From contig JAFRWQ010000056.1 of NCBI GenBank assembly GCA_017437925.1, positions 1 to 13,856 on the forward strand: a DNA stretch of 13,856 bases, given 5' to 3'. Both the position numbers and the translations under genes were made by a program. This DNA comes from Bacillota bacterium. Its GTDB lineage: Bacteria > Bacillota_A > Clostridia > Peptostreptococcales > Anaerovoracaceae. Within the stretch, counting starts at the first letter, position 1; each line of letters opens with the position of its first letter. Shown in pieces: positions 1-6,078 of the stretch. The notes beneath the pieces were generated by a model that was not told where the DNA came from, did not search any database, and saw only the letters and a program-made list of their open reading frames with translations.

Positions 1-10
1 CGCGAAAACA

Positions 11-18
11 AGAGGTGA
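11..18 (+). promoter_or_regulatory. Ribosome binding site of pgi
   Basis: AGAGGTGA lies 5 nt before the ATG at 24. A GTG at 15 is in the same frame but sits inside this Shine-Dalgarno, so the ATG at 24 is the likely start. No promoter is visible in the few bases upstream. Confidence 0.7.
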
Positions 19-23
19 ATAAA

Positions 24-1586
24 ATGGATAAGGGATGGGAAAAGACCATGTTTTACGCGCCGCAGACCGGTCTGATGGCAGATTGGAGCGGCATGGACTT
101 AAACGAAGCTTTTCTGGATTCGATGCGGCAGAAGATCTCCGACGCCCTCACGGGGCTGAAGGAGCTGGAAGCCGGCGCCGTAGCCAACCCGGATGAAGGC
201 CGTATGGTAGGCCATTACTGGCTGCGGGCGCCTCAGCTGGCGCCGACTCCGGCCTTGCGGAAAGAGATAGAGGACTGCGTTGAAAAAGTCAGACGCTTTG
301 CCGCTGACGTGCACAGCGGGAAAATAAGGACCGAGCGGGGCGATGTGTTCAGGCACGCGCTTGTAGGCGGCATCGGAGGCAGCAGCCTTGGTCCCATGTT
401 CGTCGCTGACGCCCTTGGCGCCGCGGATGACCCCATGGATCTTTATTTTCTCGATAACACGGATCCCGCGGGCATGGACAAGATCTTCGCGGCGTTAAAG
501 CCCGACCTGGACGCGGTGCTCACCGTCATCATATCCAAGAGCGGCGGGACGATCGAGACCCGCAACTGCATGGCCGAGGCGAAAGCCTTCTATGAGGCGA
601 ACGGGCTCGACTTCGCGAAGCACGCCGTCTGCGTGACCGGAGCCGGCAGCAAGCTCGACGCTGCGGCTGAAAGCGAAGGCTGGCTTGACCGCTTCCCCAT
701 GTGGGACTGGGTCGGAGGGCGCACCAGCGTCATGTCCGCGGTGGGCCTGCTTCCCCTGGCGCTCAAAGGCATAGATATCGACAGCTTCCTTGCCGGAGCG
801 GCCGACTGCGACAGGCTTGGAAGAGCGGAAAACATCGCTGAGAACCCGGCGCTTCTTCTGGCGCTCTCCTGGTATCGCTGCAGCGAAGGCCGGGGCGGGG
901 TCACCCAGGTCGTGCTGCCCTACAAGGATTCCCTGATGCTCTTCGCGAAATACCTGCAGCAGCTGCTTATGGAGTCGCTGGGCAAGGAGTATGACCTGGC
1001 GGGGAACCCCGTGCATCAGGGCCTTGCCGTGATGGGCAACAAGGGGACCAGCGACCAGCATTCCTACGTGCAGCAGCTGGTCGGAGGGCCTGACAATATC
1101 TTCGTCACCTTCATCCAGGTGCTGAAGGACCGCGGCGGCGCTTCCATGACCGTCGGGGAAGGCAGCACCAGCGGCGACTACCTGAACGCCTTTATGCTTG
1201 GCACCAAGAAGGCGCTGGAGGATCACGGCAAACGCACCTTCATACTGACCGTACCCGAGGTAAACGCCTACCATGTGGGCCAGCTGATCGCCGTCTTCGA
1301 GCGGGCAGTCGGAATGTATGCCGTAATGATCGGAATCAACGCCTATCACCAGCCTGCCGTCGAATTCGGAAAGAAGGCCGCGGGCGGACTGATCGATCTT
1401 AAGAGCCGGGCGGCGGAGCTGCTCCTGGCTTCCGAGCGCCAGATGACTGCGCAGGAGATCGCAGCTGAGCTGGGCGCTCCGGCAGACGATGTCTTCCGGC
1501 TGATGATCCATTTGTGCAGCAACGACCCGCGCCTTGCCGCCACGTGGAAGCATCCGCTTGCAGAGAGCGTCTTCGGAAAGCGCTGA
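24..1586 (+). CDS. pgi: Glucose-6-phosphate isomerase
   Basis: Cytosolic glycolytic enzyme interconverting glucose-6-phosphate and fructose-6-phosphate; 520 aa from the ATG at 24. Family landmarks are all present in order: GGIGGSSLGP (about 115-124), SKSGGTIETR (171-180, phosphate-binding SIS fold), VGGRTSVMSAVGL (230-242), MESLGKE with the catalytic Glu near 317, GNKGTSDQHSY with the catalytic His near 346, and EFGKK with the active-site Lys near 450. After this last motif about 70 extra residues follow, including a helix-turn-helix-like stretch (TAQEIAAELGAPADDVFRLM, about 475-494). This makes the protein longer than the roughly 450-aa Bacillus enzyme. Ile codon use (hand count about 15 ATC to 5 ATA) differs from the ATA-rich neighbours, which may reflect high expression or a different origin. 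It is followed by a hairpin shared with ssrA. Confidence 0.95.
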   Translation: MDKGWEKTMFYAPQTGLMADWSGMDLNEAFLDSMRQKISDALTGLKELEAGAVANPDEGRMVGHYWLRAPQLAPTPALRKEIEDCVEKVRRFAADVHSGKIRTERGDVFRHALVGGIGGSSLGPMFVADALGAADDPMDLYFLDNTDPAGMDKIFAALKPDLDAVLTVIISKSGGTIETRNCMAEAKAFYEANGLDFAKHAVCVTGAGSKLDAAAESEGWLDRFPMWDWVGGRTSVMSAVGLLPLALKGIDIDSFLAGAADCDRLGRAENIAENPALLLALSWYRCSEGRGGVTQVVLPYKDSLMLFAKYLQQLLMESLGKEYDLAGNPVHQGLAVMGNKGTSDQHSYVQQLVGGPDNIFVTFIQVLKDRGGASMTVGEGSTSGDYLNAFMLGTKKALEDHGKRTFILTVPEVNAYHVGQLIAVFERAVGMYAVMIGINAYHQPAVEFGKKAAGGLIDLKSRAAELLLASERQMTAQEIAAELGAPADDVFRLMIHLCSNDPRLAATWKHPLAESVFGKR

Positions 1587-1614
1587 TGATCCGAAAAACT
1601 TAAAAATCCAACAA

Positions 1615-1645
1615 AAAGCCCGGAACCGCCTGGATCCCGGGCTTT
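1615..1645. terminator. Bidirectional hairpin terminator between pgi and ssrA
   Basis: A perfect 9-bp stem, AAAGCCCGG (1615-1623) with CCGGGCTTT (1637-1645), closes a 13-nt loop. Read on the minus strand it follows the tmRNA 3' end by 6 nt and runs into a T-rich tail, so it is a convincing ssrA terminator. Read on the plus strand the tail is only TTTATATT, so it would be a weaker terminator for pgi. Confidence 0.8.
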
Positions 1646-1651
1646 ATATTG

Positions 1652-2011
1652 TGGTGAAGGCGGTGAGAATCGAACTCACGTCCGAAAGCACTTCCGCAAG
1701 GTTTTCTCCGAGCGCAGCTGATGGTTTATGTTTCGATGCTCCGGCCGTCCGTCAGCAGACTGAGGGAGCCTCTATCCCGTAGCTCTCGCAGGTACCGGGA
1801 GATCCCTGCGGGTTTTCCTGCATAGTCGACGCCGGTTACGGAGCCTGCAGGCGAACTCCGGCCGACGCGCAGGCTGCTAACTAGGCAGCGAATGCGAGTC
1901 TGTTGTTGTTTCTGTCGTTTCTTTTTAAACGGGACTCATTTTAGCGCAGCTGAGACCGACTGCGGCTCGCTTACCCGGCTTCGGCACCCCCGTCGAAACC
2001 TTTACGCCCCC
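1652..2011 (-). ncRNA. ssrA: Transfer-messenger RNA (tmRNA)
   Basis: Rescues stalled ribosomes by trans-translation together with SmpB. The 3' end (low coordinates, minus strand) is tRNA-like: a T arm GTGAG-TTCGATT-CTCAC, then acceptor strand CGCCTTC, A and encoded CCA. The 5' end begins GGGGGCG followed by TAAAGGTTTCGACGGGGGT, the classic tmRNA start. GGGGGCG pairs over 7 bp with CGCCTTC, including two G-U wobbles. About 95 nt in, an open frame ends with codons for RLAFAA and a TAG stop (1883-1881). Starting from a GAC resume codon near 1916 the tag would read DRNNNRLAFAA. The exact resume codon is inferred; the hydrophobic -FAA end is what the tagged-protein proteases expect. The 360-nt length is normal for a one-piece tmRNA. 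Its own promoter lies upstream and a hairpin terminator follows. Confidence 0.96.
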
Positions 2012-2041
2012 GCGAGGATGCACCAGGTCGGTGCGGATAAT

Positions 2042-2069
2042 ATGATAGCACATGGGAAGAAGATGTAAA
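2042..2069 (-). promoter_or_regulatory. ssrA promoter
   Basis: On the minus strand TTTACA (2069-2064) and TATCAT (2047-2042) are separated by 16 nt. The -10 lies 30 nt before the mature 5' end, leaving room for a short leader removed by RNase P. Inferred from consensus only. Confidence 0.6.
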
Positions 2070-2186
2070 GTTAAAGTTATATTACATGATCTTTGGGCGG
2101 CAAGGGGGCGGCGCGGCCGCCGGGGAGACCGATGCCGCGCGGGTGAAAAACGCGGCGCGGGAGCGCTGTCCCCGCCGTATTGCAGG
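2070..2186. other. GC-rich gap between divergent promoters
   Basis: About 117 nt between the ssrA and amidase promoters. It holds short GC hairpins, such as GGCGGC (2107-2112) with GCCGCC (2116-2121), but no U-tract, no convincing gene with a ribosome binding site and no recognised RNA family. A frame open from 2052 runs into the downstream amidase gene but lacks coding character here. Confidence 0.5.
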
Positions 2187-2215
2187 TTTTCAAAGCCCCG
2201 TTTTTCTGCTAAAAT
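2187..2215 (+). promoter_or_regulatory. Promoter of the omega-amidase / MtnA-like operon
   Basis: TTTTCA (2187-2192), 17-nt spacer, TAAAAT (2210-2215). Transcription would start near 2222, excluding the long upstream open frame. A small hairpin CCGCC (2234-2238)/GGCGG (2245-2249) sits directly before the ribosome binding site at 2252-2259. The -35 and first spacer bases (TTTTCAAAGCCC) recur in the yhaM promoter. Confidence 0.65.
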
Positions 2216-2264
2216 CAAGAAAACGGAAGAAAACCGCCTTATACGGCGGCGAAAGGAGATAAAC

Positions 2265-3092
2265 ATGGACAAATTCAAGGTATTTCAGGCCCAGCTCAAG
2301 GTGCTCACCGAGATAGGACCGGCGTTCGAAAAGGTCGAGGAGTACTGCAGGATGGCGAAGGAGGCCGGAGCCGACATGCTCTGCCTTCCCGAGATGTTCT
2401 GCTGCCCCTACGAGACTAAGAACTTCCCCGTATACGGCCAGCTTGACGGCGGCGAGATGACCGAGAGAGCCTCGGCCCTCGCGAAAAAGTACGGCATATA
2501 CCTTTCCGCCGGCTCCGTACCCGAGCTGGACGAAGAGGGCAGGGTGTACAACTGCGCCTACGTCTTCGGAAGGAACGGCGAGAGGCTGGCCAAGCACCGC
2601 AAGATGCACCTCTTCGACATAGACGTCAAGGGCGGGCAGCGCTTCATGGAGTCCGAGACCCTGACCGCCGGCGACCGGGTCACCGTGTTCGACACCGAAT
2701 TCGGCAAAATGGGCCTCTGCATATGCTACGACATACGCTTCCCCGAGCTGGTTAGACTGATGGCCCTCAAGGGCGCCGTGGCAGTACTCTGCCCCGCGGC
2801 CTTCAACACCACCACCGGCCCGAGAGCCTGGGAGCTCTGCCACAGGTCCCAGTCCATGTTCAACCAGGTCTACATGATCGCGACCTCCCCCTGCCTCGAC
2901 CCCGAGAGCTCCTATCACGCCTGGGGCCACAGCATAGTTGTCGATCCCTGGGGCGCGATAGTGACCGAGATGGACGAGAAGGAGGGCGTGCAGGTCGCCG
3001 AGCTCGACATGAGCGTCGTCGAAGCCGCGAGGGAGCAGATCCCCCTGCTGAAGCAGCGCCGCACCGACATCTACAGGCTCGAGGAGATATAG
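2265..3092 (+). CDS. Nit2-like omega-amidase (nitrilase superfamily)
   Basis: Predicted to hydrolyse alpha-ketoglutaramate or alpha-ketosuccinamate to the 2-oxoacid plus ammonia, the clean-up step after glutamine transamination. 275 aa, one carbon-nitrogen hydrolase domain. The catalytic triad is intact: Glu43 in LCLPEMF, Lys113 in HRKMHLFDID, Cys154 in CICYDIRFPEL. Blocks HLFDID, AFNTTTGPRAWELCHRSQ, NQVYMIATSP, WGHSIVVDPWG and the end QIPLLKQRRTDIY follow the Nit2/omega-amidase pattern rather than N-carbamoylputrescine amidase or beta-ureidopropionase. Start chosen at 2265 because AAAGGAGAT lies 5 nt upstream; the frame is open back to 2052 but crosses the promoter. It is followed 12 nt later by an MtnA-like gene. 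The omega-amidase (MtnU) is a known partner of methionine salvage, which supports a salvage role. Substrate is inferred. Confidence 0.87.
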   Translation: MDKFKVFQAQLKVLTEIGPAFEKVEEYCRMAKEAGADMLCLPEMFCCPYETKNFPVYGQLDGGEMTERASALAKKYGIYLSAGSVPELDEEGRVYNCAYVFGRNGERLAKHRKMHLFDIDVKGGQRFMESETLTAGDRVTVFDTEFGKMGLCICYDIRFPELVRLMALKGAVAVLCPAAFNTTTGPRAWELCHRSQSMFNQVYMIATSPCLDPESSYHAWGHSIVVDPWGAIVTEMDEKEGVQVAELDMSVVEAAREQIPLLKQRRTDIYRLEEI

Positions 3093-3104
3093 CCCGGAGG
3101 CATT

Positions 3105-4169
3105 ATGGTAAGACAGGACGAAGGCCTTGCCTTCATGCTCAGATACGAGAACATAGCCTGGTACGAGGACGGGGCCGTGCGCATACTGGACCGCCGCATA
3201 TACCCCGCGAAGACCGAGTTCGTCACCTGCAGTACCCACGAAGAGGTCGCAAAGGCCATAAAGGACATGGTGACCCAGAGCGCGGGGCCCTACACCGCGG
3301 CCCCCATGGGCATGGCCCTGGCCGCTTGGGAATGCAGGGATATGAAGCCCGAAGCCGGGCTCGAATACCTTAAGAAGGCGGCATATACAATAGCCCACGC
3401 CCGTCCCACCACCGCGAAGCGCATGGAGATAGTCTGCGGCGAGGCGTATAAGGCCGCCGAAAAGGCCATACTTGAGGGCCGGGACGCCTCCCTTGCGGTG
3501 AGGGACAGGGTCATAGAGATGAACGACGAGCGCTACGCGCAGATCGGCCGCATAGCAGAGCACCTTGTGGAGAGGTTTCCCGATAAGGGAGCCGTCATGA
3601 CCCACTGCTTCGCCGAGACCATCATAGGCATGATGCTCAAAGAGTGCAAAAAAAGAGGCAAAGACATACGCCTCTTCTGCCCGGAGACCAGGCCCTTCTT
3701 TCAGGGCGCCCGCCTCACAGCCACCTGCTGCCGCGACATGGGCTTTGACGTCACCGTCATAACCGACAACATGGCGGCTTTTGTCATGAAAAAAGAAGGG
3801 ATCGACGTGTTCACCACCGCCGCCGACGCCATATGCTGCGACGGACATGTGGTGAACAAAGTCGGGACCCTTCAGAACGCCATAAGCGCAAAATATTTCG
3901 GTATACCGTATTACGTGACCGGAGCGCCTGATCCCGGTCATCCGACTGTCGATACCGTGACCATAGAGATGAGGGACCCCGAAGAGAGCCTCATGGCCAT
4001 GGGGGTCAGGACCGCAGCCGAAGGCGTCAGGGGCTATTACCCAGCCTTCGACGTGACCCCTCCCGAACTGGTCAGCGGAGTGGTAACGGATCTGGGCGTT
4101 TTCTCTCCCTTTGAGCTTGCCGCTTACTTCAAAGCGGCGGGGGAGGGCAGGAACAGGGTAGTGGTCTAG
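3105..4169 (+). CDS. MtnA / eIF2B-alpha family sugar-phosphate isomerase
   Basis: Resembles 5-methylthioribose-1-phosphate isomerase, which opens methylthioribose-1-phosphate to the ribulose form. 354 aa. Visible family blocks: ARPTTAKRM (99-107), THC with the catalytic-type Cys168, ETRPFFQGARLTA (194-206), and TAADAICCDGHVVNKVGT (238-255) with the catalytic-type Asp241 and NK. The usual RGAPAIG substrate-binding block near residue 60 is replaced by AGPYTAAPMGM (60-70), so its conserved Arg is not evident and substrate may differ: methylthioribose-1-P, 5-deoxyribose-1-P or another pentose-1-P. GGAGG at 3096-3100 supports the start; a second Met at residue 11 fits the family N terminus but lacks an RBS. 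It is co-transcribed with the omega-amidase. No other methionine salvage gene is in the window. Confidence 0.8.
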   Translation: MVRQDEGLAFMLRYENIAWYEDGAVRILDRRIYPAKTEFVTCSTHEEVAKAIKDMVTQSAGPYTAAPMGMALAAWECRDMKPEAGLEYLKKAAYTIAHARPTTAKRMEIVCGEAYKAAEKAILEGRDASLAVRDRVIEMNDERYAQIGRIAEHLVERFPDKGAVMTHCFAETIIGMMLKECKKRGKDIRLFCPETRPFFQGARLTATCCRDMGFDVTVITDNMAAFVMKKEGIDVFTTAADAICCDGHVVNKVGTLQNAISAKYFGIPYYVTGAPDPGHPTVDTVTIEMRDPEESLMAMGVRTAAEGVRGYYPAFDVTPPELVSGVVTDLGVFSPFELAAYFKAAGEGRNRVVV

Positions 4170-4173
4170 ACCC

Positions 4174-5907
4174 TCAGCGGAGCTCCTTCCAGAGGCTTCC
4201 GTCGGCGTCGCTGGGCATGTTCCAGGCGCCTCTCGGGGACAGGCTCACCTGCACCAGCCTGGGACCTTCGGGACAGCAGCTCCTCTTGAACTGCTGGCTG
4301 AAGAAGCGGCTTGTGAACACTTTCAGCCATTTTTCAACTTCCTTCGCGGAATAGCTTCCCGCGAAGGCTTTTTTTGCGTCTTTAAGTATCGCGGAAGGCG
4401 CTTCGTCCATCAGTATGTGATAGAGGAAGAAGTCGTGGAGCTCGTAAGGCCCGACCTTGTCCTCGGTCTTCTGGGCTATGTTGCCCTTGCTGTCGGTGGG
4501 AAGAAGCTCCGGAGACACCGGGGTATCGAGCACGTCGTAAAGGCAGGCTGCCAGCTTTTCGGCGTCCTTGTCGGGGCCGAAGGGGGAAGTGCCTTCTCTC
4601 AGCATGTCCGCCGCCGCCTTTATGGTCCTCTTGACCAGGCCCTTGGTGAGGCCGCAGTTGACCGAGTACATGGCCATGTGGTCGCCGTTATAGGTGCACC
4701 AGCCGAGAGACGATTCGGAGATGTCCCCCGTGCCGACCACCAGTCCGCCGTCCTTGTTGGCAAGATCCATCAGTATCTGGGTCCTCTCTCTGGCCTGGGC
4801 GTTCTCGTAGGTCACGTCCCTGTTTTCGGGGTCCTGGCCTATGTCCTTAAAGTGCTGCAGCACCGCGGGGCCTATGGGTATCTCCCTGGTCTCGCAGCCC
4901 AGGGCCTCCATCATGGCCCAGGCGTTGCCCTTGGTGCGGGAGCTGGTGCCGAAACCCGGCATTGTTATGGCCAGTACCTCGGAAGCGGGCCTTCCGAGAA
5001 GCTCCATGGCTCTCGCCGAAGCCAGCAGGGCCAGGGTCGAGTCAGACCCTCCGCTGACCCCCACTATGGCCTTGCGGGAGTAGGACCTTTCGAGCCTTTC
5101 CGCCAGGGCAGCGGCCTGCATCTCAAGGATGAGGGCGCAGTATTCCTCGGCGTTCTTTTCGCCTCTGGGCACGAAGGGATCCTTCTTTGTGAAAGCGAAG
5201 GGCTCATCGACCTTGCGGCAGGCCGGGATCTCATCGGAAAGGACGCTGAGGGCGCAGCTTCCGTCCCTTTTGAGAAGGGGAGAGGCGGCCAGGACTTTCC
5301 CATTTATCGCTATGATGCACTCGCCTCCGTATATCCCTTCGCCGCTGCTCTCTCCGGGGCCCGCGTTGGCGTAGACTATGCCGCAGCCAAGCATGCCGCT
5401 GAGCCCGGATATATGATAGGGGCGCAGCCTCAGGTCCTCCGCGGTAAGGGGCTTCGCGTCGAGGAAGGCGGCGGGAAGACCCTTTGCGGTCCCGGCACTT
5501 TCCTCTTGACAATTACCATTTATTACCATAAAATCAAAGGGAAGGCCGGGCATATCGTCGGAAGTGAAGGTCTCTCCCGCCGCGAGACAGGTCTGTCCCT
5601 TGTATATCACGAAGACGAGGCTTTCCGCGAAAGCGCCGGCGGCTCCCGTGACTATGACGGCGTCGAGCTTTGCCGTCTTTTCGGCAAGAAGCGCCAGGGC
5701 CTCATCCTGAGCTCCCAGAAGGACCGGGGAATACAGCAGGTCTCCGCAGGTCGCCCCGCAGAGGCTCATGGCCGGGAATACTATGAAATTGCAGCCTTCC
5801 GCCGCCGCCTTTTCTGCCGCCGCGGCCTGACGCTCCGCGTTCTTTAAAGGATTGGCAAGGGCCAGCCTCGGGCTTAAAGCCGCGGCCTTGATAACGAATT
5901 CGCTCAT
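4174..5907 (-). CDS. nadE: NAD+ synthetase with degenerate glutaminase domain
   Basis: Makes NAD+ from deamido-NAD+ and ATP. 577 aa: an N-terminal nitrilase-like domain (about 1-235) and a C-terminal synthetase domain with the PP-loop GVSGGSDS (283-290), ITMPGFGTSSRTKGNA, NAQARERTQILMDLAN and VVGTGDISESSLGWCTYNGDHMAMYSVN (391-416), all intact. In two-domain NadE the first domain supplies ammonia with a Glu-Lys-Cys triad. Here FPELSLTGY reads FPAMSLCGA (Ala46), the KTYLPNYGEFYE block is absent, and no CEDLW block is found; the nearest Cys is Cys133 in NGNCQEE. The protein is also shorter than typical (about 640-680 aa). Scaffold sequence YANAGPGESSGEGIYGGE is retained. It is therefore likely ammonia-dependent. 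The ATG at 5907 is preceded by GGAGGTGATC; a GTG at 5916 lies inside that site. Confidence 0.92.
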   Translation of the reverse strand: MSEFVIKAAALSPRLALANPLKNAERQAAAAEKAAAEGCNFIVFPAMSLCGATCGDLLYSPVLLGAQDEALALLAEKTAKLDAVIVTGAAGAFAESLVFVIYKGQTCLAAGETFTSDDMPGLPFDFMVINGNCQEESAGTAKGLPAAFLDAKPLTAEDLRLRPYHISGLSGMLGCGIVYANAGPGESSGEGIYGGECIIAINGKVLAASPLLKRDGSCALSVLSDEIPACRKVDEPFAFTKKDPFVPRGEKNAEEYCALILEMQAAALAERLERSYSRKAIVGVSGGSDSTLALLASARAMELLGRPASEVLAITMPGFGTSSRTKGNAWAMMEALGCETREIPIGPAVLQHFKDIGQDPENRDVTYENAQARERTQILMDLANKDGGLVVGTGDISESSLGWCTYNGDHMAMYSVNCGLTKGLVKRTIKAAADMLREGTSPFGPDKDAEKLAACLYDVLDTPVSPELLPTDSKGNIAQKTEDKVGPYELHDFFLYHILMDEAPSAILKDAKKAFAGSYSAKEVEKWLKVFTSRFFSQQFKRSCCPEGPRLVQVSLSPRGAWNMPSDADGSLWKELR

Positions 5908-5910
5908 CGA

Positions 5911-5923
5911 GATCACCTCCTCC
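5911..5923 (-). promoter_or_regulatory. Very strong ribosome binding site of nadE
   Basis: On the minus strand GGAGGAGGTGATC precedes the ATG at 5907 with 3 nt after the final C. GGAGGTGATC is a 10-nt match to the complement of the usual 16S rRNA 3' tail. It decides the start in favour of 5907. No convincing nadE promoter could be assigned upstream. Confidence 0.75.
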
Positions 5924-6006
5924 GATGGATCGTAACGATAGATCTACCCAAAAATTAAAGCACAAAACCGCCTCCGTGGCAAGAGAAGCGGGGCTCCTTA
6001 AAAAGA

Positions 6007-6036
6007 TTTTCAAAGCCCGGCGCGAGGGTATATAAT
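6007..6036 (+). promoter_or_regulatory. Promoter of the yhaM-recD2-comF operon
   Basis: TTTTCA (6007-6012), 18-nt spacer, perfect TATAAT (6031-6036). The start of transcription near 6043 lies downstream of the in-frame ATG at 6040, which therefore cannot be the main start. TTTTCAAAGCCC is shared with the promoter at 2187. Confidence 0.7.
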
Positions 6037-6078
6037 ATAATGTCCGAGAAAAAACAAATTACAGGAGACAGACAAGAC

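Noticed and set aside
495..1553. 352-codon open frame on the minus strand
   Set aside because: Shadow of pgi; the sense frame is a well-conserved enzyme.
1652..1690. Stand-alone tRNA gene on the minus strand
   Set aside because: The T arm and CCA end are real, but the 5' acceptor partner lies 350 nt away at 2005-2011 with tmRNA-specific sequence, so it is the tmRNA 3' half.
1534..1782. Small plus-strand open frame across the pgi end and ssrA
   Set aside because: Overlaps pgi and runs antisense through the tRNA-like end of tmRNA; no RBS.
2100..2165. GC-rich hairpins as a terminator
   Set aside because: No U-tract on either strand and no gene ending nearby.
2052..2264. Upstream extension of the amidase gene
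   Set aside because: The extension crosses the promoter at 2187-2215 and is Arg/Gly-rich without family similarity; a strong RBS precedes 2265.
2190..3941. 583-codon open frame on the minus strand
   Set aside because: Runs antisense through the amidase and isomerase genes, has no RBS, and reads as a low-complexity His/Gly/Val-rich product typical of an opposite-frame shadow in GC-rich DNA.
4417..5847. 476-codon open frame on the plus strand
   Set aside because: Shadow of nadE with no family resemblance; the nadE frame has clear motifs.
5924..5990. nadE promoter on the minus strand
   Set aside because: Only weak matches such as TTGTGC and TATCGT at poor spacing; not assignable.
6040..6078. 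Upstream ATG for yhaM
   Set aside because: It sits 3 nt after the TATAAT box, before the likely transcription start; the ATG at 6079 has an RBS.
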